A stretch of 64,000 bases of DNA. Source: Owenweeksia sp964619125 (GTDB lineage Bacteria > Bacteroidota > Bacteroidia > Flavobacteriales > Schleiferiaceae). This document shows, piece by piece, positions 15,733 through 24,693 of the stretch (its first letter is position 1; each line of letters starts with the position of its first letter). The notes below the pieces were generated by a model, which worked only from the letters and a program-made list of their open reading frames with translations, was not told where the DNA came from and did no database searches. The translations under genes were made by a program, and so were the position numbers. The stretch spans positions 23,617 to 87,616 of the forward strand of contig CAZUCA010000002.1 in assembly GCA_964619125.1 (NCBI GenBank), given 5' to 3'.

Positions 15733-17080
15733 ACTGCTGTTCGTTTTTGTATTCTGCCTTCCCCTCATTACTCTTGGCCAGCGCGACCGCAAGCTTGAGT
15801 TGGAAAAGCAGAAAGTACGCCTGCAGGATGAAATTGAGCTCGCCAATGAACTGCTGAAGGAGACCCGTGAAAACCGCGAATCGAGCCTGGGCAATATCCA
15901 GACAGTGGAGCAAAAGCTGCGCCTGCGTCAAAACCTCATCCGCACCCTCGATCGCGAAACCGACCTGATCAACGAGGAGGTCAGTGAACTGGAAACTGAA
16001 ATCGACACCCTGGAGGCACAGGTGGCACGCTTAAAAAATGAATACGCCGCCATGATCCGTCAGGCCCGCAAAAGCAGCAATCGTTTTAGCCGGCTGATGT
16101 TTATCTTCTCCTCTACTGATTTTAACCAGGCCATGCGTCGCCTTGAGTACCTCAAGCAGATAAGCGAATACCGCCGTCGCCAGGTGGAGGAAATACAGGA
16201 AAAAGAGAACATCCTCAACGAAAAGATCGCCACCCTCAGCCAGCAAAAACTGAAGAAGGAAGCACTCCGGGGACAGATGGAAAGGGAACGGCAAACCCTG
16301 ATTGCCGAACGCGAGGACTACCAGCAAAACATCAGCAACCTCAAGCAAAAGGAAAGTGAAATTGCCAGTGAGCTGAAGTCGAAAAAAGCTAAAGCCCTGC
16401 AACTTGATCAGGAGATTCAGCGCATTATTGCCGCCGAGATCAAGCGGGCCAAGGAGAGAGCCATCCGCCAGGGTATAGAAAGCGAAGCGAAAAAAGTGGG
16501 CCTGATTGCCGGTAAGGACTTTAGCAACCGTACCACCAACCGTCAGTTGGAGGGAATGATTGCCGCCAAAAAGGAGGAGTTGAAAGCAGCCAATAAGCCG
16601 GTTGAGGAAAAAAGCGAAAGTCCCAGCTACGCCCTTACTCCAGAAGCCTCACGCCTGGCGGCCAGCTTTGCAGCCAATAAAAGCCTGTTGCCCTGGCCGG
16701 TTGACCGGGGAATCATCATTCTCGGCTTTGGCCCCTATCGCCACCCGGTGGCAAAAAGCGTGGAACTCGACAACAATGGTATCGACATCGCCACTGAAAA
16801 AGGATCTACCGCCCGCGCGGCCTTTGAAGGAGAAGTGACCTCACAGGGCATTATCCGCGTGCCGGGTGAAGGCTTTGCCGTAATTGTAAACCACGGCAGC
16901 TACTACACCATTTACCGCTACCTCAGCGAGGTGTACGTGAAGAGTGGCGATAAAGTTACCCCCAAGCAAAATATCGGCTTGATCCGCACCGACGATCAGG
17001 GCAAAACGGTGCTGCACTTTGAGCTCTGGAAGGAAAACCAACCGCTCAACCCCGAGCCCTGGTTGGCGCAAAAAGGTTAA
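15716..17080 (+). CDS. EnvC-like murein hydrolase activator with degenerate LytM (M23) domain
   Basis: A 454-residue exported protein. Residues 1-21 are a signal peptide (ends L-G-Q). A long charged coiled coil covers about 22-270. A LytM/M23 domain covers about 330-450. Active M23 peptidases have HxGxD and HxH zinc ligands. Here the first site reads N-N-G-I-D (His replaced by Asn), and the last reads V-L-H-F-E-L with only one His. Coiled coil plus a LytM domain lacking zinc ligands is the layout of EnvC, which activates cell-division amidases rather than cutting peptidoglycan itself. That role is inferred here. The ATG at 15716 lies inside the end of the DUF4292 gene; a longer frame from 15644 would precede the signal peptide. 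Confidence 0.86.
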   Translation: MQKCAKLLFVFVFCLPLITLGQRDRKLELEKQKVRLQDEIELANELLKETRENRESSLGNIQTVEQKLRLRQNLIRTLDRETDLINEEVSELETEIDTLEAQVARLKNEYAAMIRQARKSSNRFSRLMFIFSSTDFNQAMRRLEYLKQISEYRRRQVEEIQEKENILNEKIATLSQQKLKKEALRGQMERERQTLIAEREDYQQNISNLKQKESEIASELKSKKAKALQLDQEIQRIIAAEIKRAKERAIRQGIESEAKKVGLIAGKDFSNRTTNRQLEGMIAAKKEELKAANKPVEEKSESPSYALTPEASRLAASFAANKSLLPWPVDRGIIILGFGPYRHPVAKSVELDNNGIDIATEKGSTARAAFEGEVTSQGIIRVPGEGFAVIVNHGSYYTIYRYLSEVYVKSGDKVTPKQNIGLIRTDDQGKTVLHFELWKENQPLNPEPWLAQKG

Positions 17081-17211
17081 GCACGTCTCAGGCAACTGAT
17101 TGACAATTGGCTTATTTGGCTGCAGCGGGTGTTGAGAATACACTCCAGAAGAACCGATTAAGAGCTTCGCAAAGAGCTCATAAGCACTGTCTCTCAATCC
17201 CATTGAATTCG

Positions 17212-17219
17212 TACCTTTG
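17212..17219 (+). promoter_or_regulatory. Bacteroidota-type -7 promoter box upstream of tatA
   Basis: TACCTTTG is an exact TAnnTTTG match 25 nt before the ATG at 17245. It lies downstream of an in-frame TTG at 17107, so translation from that TTG is unlikely. Confidence 0.55.
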
Positions 17220-17244
17220 CCCCACAATTCTAAATGCAAGAGAA

Positions 17245-17445
17245 ATGAATTTTGCCTCTGTTCTTTTAGGTATGATCGGTCCCTGGCAGATCGTATTGAT
17301 CGTGCTGGTAGTGCTATTGCTTTTTGGTGGCCGTAAAATACCAGAACTCATGCGCGGACTGGGTGGTGGAGTAAAGGAGTTTAAGAACGCCGTGAAAGAA
17401 GATGAAGACAACAACTCTTCCTCCTCTTCTTCCGAGAAAAAATAA
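17245..17445 (+). CDS. tatA: twin-arginine translocase subunit TatA/TatE
   Basis: A 66-residue protein with a single N-terminal membrane helix (W-Q-I-V-L-I-V-L-V-V-L-L-L-F-G), the conserved F-G-G-R-K-I-P-E-L hinge, an amphipathic helix (M-R-G-L-G-G-G-V-K-E-F-K-N-A) and an acidic Ser-rich tail. TatA proteins multimerise to form the pore for folded, twin-arginine-signal proteins. Length is typical for Bacteroidota. The frame is open upstream to 17107, but homology, the promoter box at 17212 and the ATG all point to 17245. GatA follows after 30 nt. Confidence 0.95.
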   Translation: MNFASVLLGMIGPWQIVLIVLVVLLLFGGRKIPELMRGLGGGVKEFKNAVKEDEDNNSSSSSSEKK

Positions 17446-17475
17446 TTCCTCACCCCACAAATTCCCCAATCATAG

Positions 17476-18891
17476 ATGGATTATAAAACCCTTGCTGAGG
17501 TACAGGACAAATTGCAAGCCGGCGATTTTAACTGTGCCCAACTGGTAGAGTTTTACCTGAAGCGCATCGAGGAGCACCAGCACCTCAATGCCTTTGTAGA
17601 AGTTTTTGCCCACGATGCCCGCAGCCGGGCCACCGTTATTGACCTTAAGCTGCAGCGCGGCACCGCCGGCAAGCTGGCTGGTATGGTTATCGGTATTAAG
17701 GACAATATGTGCTTCCGCGGCCATAAGGTGAGTGCTGCTTCCAAAATTCTTGACGGTTTTGAATCCCTCTTTGACGCCACTGTAATTAAGCGCCTGCTGG
17801 AGGAGGATGCCATTATCATTGGTCGCCTCAATTGCGATGAATTTGCGATGGGCTCGGCCAATCAGTATTCACACTACGGTCCGGTGAAAAACCCGCTCGA
17901 CACCTCAAAGGTACCGGGTGGCTCGTCAGGAGGCAGTGCGGCAGCGGTAGCAGCCAACCTTTGCCAGGCAGCCTTGGGTAGCGATACCGGCGGCAGCATC
18001 CGCCAGCCCGCGAGCTTTTGTGGCACGGTAGGTCTCAAGCCTACTTATGGTAGGGTTTCGCGCTATGGTCTAATCGCCTATGCCTCTTCTTTTGATCAGA
18101 TCGGGCCTATTTCCAAAAGCGTGGAGGATGCCTCGCTTCTGTATGAAGTGATGGCCGGCCGCGATGATTACGACTCCACCCTCAGTAACAAGGAGGTGGA
18201 AAAAGCCGATTTTGCCGCAGGTGACAGTAAAAAGATGAAGATCGGCTACATCAAGGAAACCCTCCTGCATGAAAAAGTAGATAAGGAAGTACGCGACGGC
18301 GTGCTCAATACCATTGAAAAGCTCAAGGAGCAAGGCCACACCGTAGAACCGGTGAACTTCCCCTATATCGATCAGCTGGTACCCATTTACTACTTGCTCA
18401 CCACCGCTGAGGCCTCCTCCAACCTGGCCCGCTACGACGGTATCCACTACGGTTACCGCAGTGAGGAATCGCATAACCTGGAGAGCTCCTACAAACTTTC
18501 GCGCACCGAAGGCTTCGGTACCGAGGTGAAGCGCCGTATCCTGCTGGGAACTTTTGTTCTTAGCGCCGGCTATTACGACGCCTATTACGGCAAGGCCCAA
18601 AAGGCCCGTCGCCTGATCCGAGATGAAACCAATAAGATTTTTGCCGATTACGACCTCATTCTCAGCCCCACTTCTCCCCATACTGCATTTGAAGGTGGCA
18701 TTGAGCTCAATGACCCCACGGTGATGTACCTCGAGGATATCTTTACGGTACAGGCCAATATTGCCGGCATACCGGCAATTTCGCTACCGCTGGGAACGCA
18801 CAGTAACGGTCTTCCTTTCGGGGTGCAGCTGATGGCTCCCGCTTTTGCCGAAAAGCAATTGCTGGAATTTTCGCATGCCGTGATGAACTAG
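17476..18891 (+). CDS. gatA: Asp-tRNA(Asn)/Glu-tRNA(Gln) amidotransferase subunit A
   Basis: A 471-residue amidase-signature enzyme. It releases ammonia from glutamine and, with GatB and GatC, turns Glu-tRNA(Gln) into Gln-tRNA(Gln). The catalytic Lys-Ser-Ser triad is visible: K75 in G-I-K-D-N, S150 in G-G-S-S-G-G-S, and S174 in D-T-G-G-S-I-R-Q-P. The positions sit four residues before those of the Staphylococcus enzyme (79/154/178). Length is normal. GatB and GatC are not in this window. It follows tatA closely and may share its promoter. Confidence 0.96.
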   Translation: MDYKTLAEVQDKLQAGDFNCAQLVEFYLKRIEEHQHLNAFVEVFAHDARSRATVIDLKLQRGTAGKLAGMVIGIKDNMCFRGHKVSAASKILDGFESLFDATVIKRLLEEDAIIIGRLNCDEFAMGSANQYSHYGPVKNPLDTSKVPGGSSGGSAAAVAANLCQAALGSDTGGSIRQPASFCGTVGLKPTYGRVSRYGLIAYASSFDQIGPISKSVEDASLLYEVMAGRDDYDSTLSNKEVEKADFAAGDSKKMKIGYIKETLLHEKVDKEVRDGVLNTIEKLKEQGHTVEPVNFPYIDQLVPIYYLLTTAEASSNLARYDGIHYGYRSEESHNLESSYKLSRTEGFGTEVKRRILLGTFVLSAGYYDAYYGKAQKARRLIRDETNKIFADYDLILSPTSPHTAFEGGIELNDPTVMYLEDIFTVQANIAGIPAISLPLGTHSNGLPFGVQLMAPAFAEKQLLEFSHAVMN

Positions 18892-19014
18892 CACTTATCG
18901 CACTTGAGCGAAAATTAGTATCTTACCGGCGTCATAAAACTTTGTAAGACACCCCTTTAACACTCCAATGTAATAGGGTGAATAATGTAGCGTTTAAGCT
19001 GAAACGATGATGTT

Positions 19015-20520
19015 ATGAAGAACCGGATCTCTCTACTACTCTGCCTGCTCTCAATCACTGCTTTTGCCGTGGTGCAACCCACAGGCCCCGAAAACGACAC
19101 TATAAAAAAGATAAAACCCCTCGCCCTGGAGGAGATAGACCTGACGGATGATCCCTATGTGGCCAGCCTCGACAGTCTTATCAACTTCAGCTTTTTTGTG
19201 AAGGACAGCTCACAGAGCTCTACCCGGGAGTTTATTGACATCGATGAAAGTGATTCTCTCTTTGTAGTGCCCTCCTTCCACGACAGTGTTTATAGCCAGC
19301 GCCTGAAAGTGCTCGATGGTAAAAGCCCTATTGACCTGGATTTTAACCAATACGTAAAGGCCTATATTGACGTATACAGCAAGCGCCGCCGTGAGCAGGT
19401 AAATAAAATGCTGGGCCTAAGCTATTACTACTTCCCCATGTTTGAGGAAGCGCTCGATCGCCATGGTTTACCACTGGAGTTGAAATACCTGGCCATAGTA
19501 GAATCGGCGCTGAACCCCAAGGCCCGTAGCCGGGTGGGAGCCGCCGGTTTATGGCAGTTTATGTATGCCACCGGGCGTATGAATGGCCTGCAGGTAAGCA
19601 GTTATGTGGATGAGCGTAATGATCCCATAAAATCTACTGAGGCCGCTTGTCTTTATCTCAAAACCCTTTACAATATTTTCGGTGACTGGAATCTGGCCCT
19701 GGCCGCCTACAACAGCGGTCCCGGCAACGTTAATAAAGCCATCCGTCGCTCGGGTGGTAAGCGTAGCTACTGGGAAATTCGCCCTTTCCTGCCCCGCGAA
19801 ACCGCAGGCTATGTGCCGGCATTTATTGCGGTAAACTACATCATGAACTACGCGGATGAGCACAAGCTCTATCCCGAGGAAATTAAGGCTTCCTTCTTCC
19901 AGGTTGACACTATCGCCGTAAAGGAGAAGCTAAGCTTTGACCAGATTACCAAGCTGATTGGTATTTCGGAAGAGGAGTTGTCATTCCTCAACCCGGCCTA
20001 TCGTTACAACATCATCCCCGAGCGCAAGGACGATCCCTACAAACTGGTGTTGCCCTCTACCAGCATCGGAAAGTTTATTGCCAATGAGGATTCCATTTAC
20101 ACCCTGGCCCGCAATGACTTTGAAGCCAACAAACCTTCAATGGCGCCGGTGGTACAGATGGACGAACGCATCCGTCACCGCGTACAACGCGGCGAGGTTT
20201 TGGGCATTATTGCCGAGAAGTACGGTGTATCGGTAAGCAGCATCCGCCGCTGGAATGGTTTGCGAGGGAACACAATCAGGGTGGGGCAAAACCTGGTAAT
20301 ATACCCGCGTCGTATGCCTGCCAGCAGTAGCAGCAGCCAGGCTACCGCATCCGCAAGTGGTGACTATGTAAAATACCGGGTGCGCTCCGGCGAAACCTTT
20401 TACAGCATTGCCCGCAAATACCCAGGCATTAGTGCTCAGAATATCATGAGCTGGAACAACATTTCCAACGCCCGTCAACTCAAGGTGGGTATGACCCTTA
20501 AAATTTATCCGAACAGTTAA
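19015..20520 (+). CDS. membrane-bound lytic murein transglycosylase D-like, with two LysM domains
   Basis: A 501-residue exported enzyme that cleaves glycan strands of peptidoglycan with 1,6-anhydro product formation. Residues 1-20 form a signal peptide. The SLT catalytic domain covers about 135-290, with likely catalytic E163 in A-I-V-E-S-A-L-N-P, then G-A-A-G-L-W-Q-F-M and A-L-A-A-Y-N-S-G-P-G-N-V. Two LysM peptidoglycan-binding domains follow at about 385-428 and 445-500. This is the layout of MltD. The DUF4837 lipoprotein gene starts 2 nt after its stop, so the two are probably co-transcribed. Confidence 0.94.
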   Translation: MKNRISLLLCLLSITAFAVVQPTGPENDTIKKIKPLALEEIDLTDDPYVASLDSLINFSFFVKDSSQSSTREFIDIDESDSLFVVPSFHDSVYSQRLKVLDGKSPIDLDFNQYVKAYIDVYSKRRREQVNKMLGLSYYYFPMFEEALDRHGLPLELKYLAIVESALNPKARSRVGAAGLWQFMYATGRMNGLQVSSYVDERNDPIKSTEAACLYLKTLYNIFGDWNLALAAYNSGPGNVNKAIRRSGGKRSYWEIRPFLPRETAGYVPAFIAVNYIMNYADEHKLYPEEIKASFFQVDTIAVKEKLSFDQITKLIGISEEELSFLNPAYRYNIIPERKDDPYKLVLPSTSIGKFIANEDSIYTLARNDFEANKPSMAPVVQMDERIRHRVQRGEVLGIIAEKYGVSVSSIRRWNGLRGNTIRVGQNLVIYPRRMPASSSSSQATASASGDYVKYRVRSGETFYSIARKYPGISAQNIMSWNNISNARQLKVGMTLKIYPNS

Positions 20521-20522
20521 GT

Positions 20523-21503
20523 ATGCGCAAATTTCTTCCGCTGTTACTGCTTTTCTTTCTTTTTGGCTGTAATCAGGAAAATGGTGAACCTAATGCCGCT
20601 TTTAAAGATTCCCTGCCAGGTAGCAATGGCGGACGGCTTGATGTAATTGTAGTTGCCGAAGATGGCCTTTACAGTGATGTGGCCGGTGAAAGCCTGCGGC
20701 GCTATTTTACCCGTGCCCGTACCGGCCTTCCCCAGGAGGAACCGGTATTTAACCTCCGTCAGGTCGACCCAAAAGAGTTTAACGACCTACTGAAACGTAC
20801 CCGCAATTTGATATTGCTGGAAACCGGCGAAAGCAAATTTGAGATCCGTAAAAACGTATATGCCCGGCCCCAGCGGGTAGTACGCTTTAGTGCCCCTGAT
20901 GAGGAAGCCCTGGCGAAGCTGATCAATGAAAACCATAAAAAGGCAGAACAGTCGATAATGGCGCTCGAGCTGAGCTATCTGCGCCAGCGCCTGACCCGCA
21001 AAACCCAGCCCCTGCCGGCGGCACTGAAGAATCATCACGCCACCATGGCTATCCCCGCTGACTACGAGTTGGAAAATGAAAGTGAGGATCTGTTGGTTTT
21101 CTGGAAAAAGGGAGTGCAGAGCGATATGGGTATCATGGTTCACTTTGAACCCATTGATGACGAGGCCTCCCTGCTGGGGGAAAAGATAATTCCCCTGCGC
21201 GACAGCCTTACCCAGATCTACGTGCCGGGCGAAAATGAAGGCAGTTACATGGTGGTGGAAGACATGATGACCCCCAGCATAGAAAACACTGAAATTGACG
21301 GTCACTTTGCCCTTGAAACGCGGGGTTTATGGCGGGTAACCAATGATTTTATGGGCGGAAGCTTCATCAACTTCACCATCTTTGATGAGGATAACAACCA
21401 ACGCATAATGCTCGATGGTTTCGTGTATGCACCCGAGCTGAGTAAGCGCAATCTCATTCTGGAGCTGGAGGCTATTCTGCGCAGCTTTGAAACCACCAAT
21501 TGA
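20523..21503 (+). CDS. DUF4837 family lipoprotein
   Basis: A 326-residue lipoprotein. The signal sequence K-F-L-P-L-L-L-L-F-F-L-F-G-C places the lipid-modified cysteine at residue 16. The mature part, with S-N-G-G-R-L-D-V-I-V-V near its N-terminus and G-G-S-F-I-N-F-T-I-F-D near the end, matches DUF4837, a family restricted to Bacteroidota with no known activity. It sits 2 nt after the MltD-like gene, which suggests an envelope or peptidoglycan role. It converges on recO with 2 nt between the stops. Confidence 0.85.
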   Translation: MRKFLPLLLLFFLFGCNQENGEPNAAFKDSLPGSNGGRLDVIVVAEDGLYSDVAGESLRRYFTRARTGLPQEEPVFNLRQVDPKEFNDLLKRTRNLILLETGESKFEIRKNVYARPQRVVRFSAPDEEALAKLINENHKKAEQSIMALELSYLRQRLTRKTQPLPAALKNHHATMAIPADYELENESEDLLVFWKKGVQSDMGIMVHFEPIDDEASLLGEKIIPLRDSLTQIYVPGENEGSYMVVEDMMTPSIENTEIDGHFALETRGLWRVTNDFMGGSFINFTIFDEDNNQRIMLDGFVYAPELSKRNLILELEAILRSFETTN

Positions 21504-21505
21504 GC

Positions 21506-22225
21506 TTAGGTCTGCAGTTCCTTTAAAATAGGCAGGCTGCGCAACTCACCAAAATCAGTAAGGTGGAGGCGGTAATAATCTACCAGTGCATCCAGCAGCT
21601 TGCTGCGATCAACTCCGTTAAGCTTCAGCTGATCCTGATCACCGCGGGAAAAATGATGCAGTTGTTGCCATAGTCCGGTTTCATGCTGACGCAAAAAATG
21701 AAAATGAGGTGGCTCGTAGGCTACGTAAACCCCGTTAAGCAAATCAAAAAACTCAGCGTCGGGTGGGGGTGGCTCTGGTGCAAAACCCAGGTAAGCGCAA
21801 AGGCGGTAGAGCAATACTAAATGAAAGTTTCCCAGTCCTTCCTGGCGCTGGTCGAGATCAACCAGGGCATCGAATAAAAACTGAAACATGGGCTCATTGG
21901 CCTCCTCTTCCTTCAGCACGTGGCTGAGCATTTCACCCAAAAACATTGCCAGGCTGCTCTTTACCGGGTTGAAATAGACCGAGCGATATGGATGAGCCAC
22001 ACTAGCCTCCTTAAGCCGCTTCAGCTCCCCTTTACTCTGGTCATAAAACACAATCTCAAGCAGGCTAAGCGGCTGTACGAGGGCCGGTCGCAAGGGGCCC
22101 TTTTTGGAATGCAGGCCCCCGGCAATAAAGCTTTTCAAGCCCTTTTCGCGGGTATAAGTGCGGAGGATAATGCTATTGTCACCGTACTTTACCGAACCCA
22201 GTACAATGGCCTCCGTTTTCAGCAT
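21506..22225 (-). CDS. recO: DNA repair protein RecO
   Basis: A 239-residue cytoplasmic protein of normal RecO length. It helps RecR and RecF load RecA on SSB-coated DNA. The N-terminal OB-fold begins T-E-A-I-V-L-G-S-V-K-Y-G-D-N-S-I-I-L and contains Y-T-R-E-K-G. The region A-S-V-A-H-P-Y-R-S-V-Y-F-N-P is typical of the Bacteroidota form. The C-terminal part lacks the four-cysteine zinc site seen in some RecO proteins. Its ATG overlaps the stop of the PorZ-like gene by one base (TGATG), so translation is probably coupled. Confidence 0.94.
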   Translation of the reverse strand: MLKTEAIVLGSVKYGDNSIILRTYTREKGLKSFIAGGLHSKKGPLRPALVQPLSLLEIVFYDQSKGELKRLKEASVAHPYRSVYFNPVKSSLAMFLGEMLSHVLKEEEANEPMFQFLFDALVDLDQRQEGLGNFHLVLLYRLCAYLGFAPEPPPPDAEFFDLLNGVYVAYEPPHFHFLRQHETGLWQQLHHFSRGDQDQLKLNGVDRSKLLDALVDYYRLHLTDFGELRSLPILKELQT

Positions 22226-24534
22226 CAGTTTACAATAAGAATTTTGGTAACCGCCGTTTCCGAACCATCATCGTTGGTGATATAAGCCAGGTAAACACCG
22301 GTGTTGGCCCTGCGGCCATCGAAGTTTCGCCCGTTCCAAACGGCCTGTCCCCCTTCAGCAATGGTCTCGAAAATGATGTTTCCCTCGATATCGGTGATCT
22401 TTACCTGCGCATTTGTCACCAATCCGCGAATCAAAATAGGACCATCGTAGCCCGGCTCCACCGGGTTGGGATAAGCAAACACATCGCGGTGTACTTCCAC
22501 CCCTTTGGTGGCGGTGCCCTGGAAAGAAACTATGCCCTGGTCACTGGCAAAGTATACCATGCCGGTAAGGTCATCTATTTCTATATCCAGAATGTTGTTA
22601 CTTGGCAAAGGACTGTTTTCAGTGGTAAAATTGTAGATCTGCTGATTGCCATTGGCGCTGGTATAAAACACCCCGCTGCCGGCGGTGGCAAACCACTTCT
22701 TGTTACTACCATCCACCTCAATATCCTGAATTACCTCACTACCCAGTACTCTTTCACCATTACCATCGCCATCCTCATCAATCACAATAATCTGGGCATC
22801 GTAACTGCGGTTGGGCTCAAATATATTCTGAGGACTGTACAACACTGCCACCCCCTCGTCGGTACCGATCCATAACTCACCATCGAGATCCTCGGCAAAG
22901 CTCAGCACCCGGTTTGAGGGGAGGTTGCCACTGCCCTCGCTTACATCCAGCCTTTTGCTGGCCCGGGGTACACCGTCCTCAATCTTACTCACTACAATGC
23001 CGGCGCTGCGGGTTTGCATCCACACCTGATCATTACTGGTGTAGAGGATGTTTTTTACATCCGTGGAACTATTGGCAATTGAGCCCAGTGAAAATGTCCT
23101 TACGCTACCATCGGTCTGCAACACCCCCAGGGGTTGATCAGTAAGACTGTTGGTAAACCAGATGTTAGCGTCGGGATCAGAGCTAAAGCCGCCTACCCGG
23201 TGCTCGCTGCCGCCCTGGATGCCCTGCATACTACCACCGGTGCTGCTGCTATTTATCAGCTCGACCACCTCATTATTGACCAATTTCAATATTCCATTCT
23301 GGTAGGAAGAGGCATAAATCACCCCCTCTTCATCAGGGTCCACCTCTATCGCCACAATATCCTTATAGTCATCAATGGCGGAAACCGGGTAATTTGACCA
23401 CTCAAATTCGTCAAGCACGTAAAATCCCTGGTTATTAAACAAGGGCGCCCACACATCGCTGATAGCTCCCGACGCAACATAGAGCTTCTCATTGCCAAAG
23501 GTCATTTTCTGCACCGAGGTTGAAGAGGGTGAATTGGGCCTTAGGTTAAGGATATAAAGGCCCTGAAAATTCTGATAAAGACCTCCCCCTCCCGCATCAG
23601 CGATAAAGAGATTATTTTCCGCTTCGTCCATAACCGCACCAACCGGCTGAAAAGTACTGGAGCCGGCGGCCGCCCCCACCGAGTTAAAGCTAACCTGAAA
23701 GTTCTCGTCATAGGCGCGGGCCGCGAAGTGGTTGGTCAGCATCAGCCGGCCACGCGAGCTGCGAAGGTCATTATTGTCGCCCGCATCTATTTCTTCAATA
23801 TAATCCCATTGCCCCTGGCTGTAGCTAAACACACTGTCTTTAAGATTGCCGGTCTTGCGGTTTACCATCAGCTTGCCATCGAAAACCGCCATGGTATTAA
23901 CCGGTTTAGGACTACCAGCTACCAGTTGCCAGCTGCCGAAAAAGATGAGGGGATCATCGAGAGATGCTGCCATAACCCCTAGTTTGGTGGCTGCATACAT
24001 ACTATCGTTGAGCACGCTCAGTTCCTCCACCGCCAGGGCTTCGCCCTCGGGACCGATGATATAGGTTTCATCTACAATACCGCTGGCCAGATTATAGGAT
24101 ACAATGCCGAAATCGGTACAGAAGTAGGCGTAATCGTCTTCGGTATGTATATAATTTACCCGCTTAAGGCCGCTGTAATTTCCACTTTGGCGGATGGCTG
24201 GCACATTGGTTACTTCCTCGCCGGCCAGTAAATCAATATTACCGTTCTGATAGCCTATCAGTAACAAATCGTGCTTTTCATTATAAGCCAGGGTAGTTAG
24301 GCCCACATCACTCAGACCACTAACCTTAGAGAGTCGACTGAAAGTCTTTTCGATATTGTTGTAAATAAACAGCCCCTGCCGGGTAGCAGTATACACCTGT
24401 TCATCCTTCTCAAAAAGGTCTACACTAACGCCATAGGGCAGATGATCAAGCCAAACGCCGATGCTGGTTGAGGTTTGGGAAAAGGTAGGCTGGCTAATAA
24501 AAACACTAAGAATCAGGAGGTAAACTCTCTTCAT
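22225..24534 (-). CDS. porZ: PorZ-like beta-propeller protein with T9SS C-terminal domain
   Basis: A 769-residue exported protein. Residues 1-19 are a signal peptide (T-F-S-Q). Repeated two-component-regulator-type propeller blades cover about 20-670. A C-terminal sorting-type beta-sandwich follows from about 688 (A-Y-P-N-P-V-E-P-G, then G-V-Y-L-A-Y-I). The length is close to that of P. gingivalis PorZ, and the start (S-I-G-V-W-L-D-H-L-P-Y) is typical. PorZ is part of the cell-surface attachment complex that transfers T9SS cargo to lipopolysaccharide. Adjacency to recO fits what I recall for flavobacterial PorZ, but I cannot verify it here. Alternative: another propeller-type T9SS surface protein. 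Confidence 0.78.
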   Translation of the reverse strand: MKRVYLLILSVFISQPTFSQTSTSIGVWLDHLPYGVSVDLFEKDEQVYTATRQGLFIYNNIEKTFSRLSKVSGLSDVGLTTLAYNEKHDLLLIGYQNGNIDLLAGEEVTNVPAIRQSGNYSGLKRVNYIHTEDDYAYFCTDFGIVSYNLASGIVDETYIIGPEGEALAVEELSVLNDSMYAATKLGVMAASLDDPLIFFGSWQLVAGSPKPVNTMAVFDGKLMVNRKTGNLKDSVFSYSQGQWDYIEEIDAGDNNDLRSSRGRLMLTNHFAARAYDENFQVSFNSVGAAAGSSTFQPVGAVMDEAENNLFIADAGGGGLYQNFQGLYILNLRPNSPSSTSVQKMTFGNEKLYVASGAISDVWAPLFNNQGFYVLDEFEWSNYPVSAIDDYKDIVAIEVDPDEEGVIYASSYQNGILKLVNNEVVELINSSSTGGSMQGIQGGSEHRVGGFSSDPDANIWFTNSLTDQPLGVLQTDGSVRTFSLGSIANSSTDVKNILYTSNDQVWMQTRSAGIVVSKIEDGVPRASKRLDVSEGSGNLPSNRVLSFAEDLDGELWIGTDEGVAVLYSPQNIFEPNRSYDAQIIVIDEDGDGNGERVLGSEVIQDIEVDGSNKKWFATAGSGVFYTSANGNQQIYNFTTENSPLPSNNILDIEIDDLTGMVYFASDQGIVSFQGTATKGVEVHRDVFAYPNPVEPGYDGPILIRGLVTNAQVKITDIEGNIIFETIAEGGQAVWNGRNFDGRRANTGVYLAYITNDDGSETAVTKILIVN

Positions 24535-24623
24535 GGAAAGGATAATGCGGGTGATGCAATGAAACGTTAAAACTATTTAAAAATGATATGAAGGCACAAT
24601 AAAAGCCGCTTCAGTTAGATTAA

Positions 24624-24631
24624 TATCTTTG
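24624..24631 (+). promoter_or_regulatory. Bacteroidota-type -7 promoter box for the ricT-gldH-PBP1A unit
   Basis: TATCTTTG matches TAnnTTTG exactly, 62 nt before the ATG at 24694. It probably starts the transcript for three overlapping genes. Confidence 0.55.
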
Positions 24632-24646
24632 CTTTTTGGCCTCTGA

Positions 24647-24663
24647 CCGCCTTGAAAAGGCGG
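24647..24663 (+). promoter_or_regulatory. short hairpin in the predicted ricT leader
   Basis: CCGCCTT and AAGGCGG pair perfectly around a GAA triloop. The hairpin lies just after the expected transcription start and 30 nt before the ATG. There is no T run, so it is not a terminator. It may protect the 5' end or affect translation. Confidence 0.4.
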
Positions 24664-24693
24664 AGGGGCTGAAATTATATAACATACAGCAAT

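Noticed and set aside
17107..17244. 46-residue N-terminal extension of TatA
   Set aside because: TatA starts directly at its membrane helix, and the promoter box lies downstream of this TTG.
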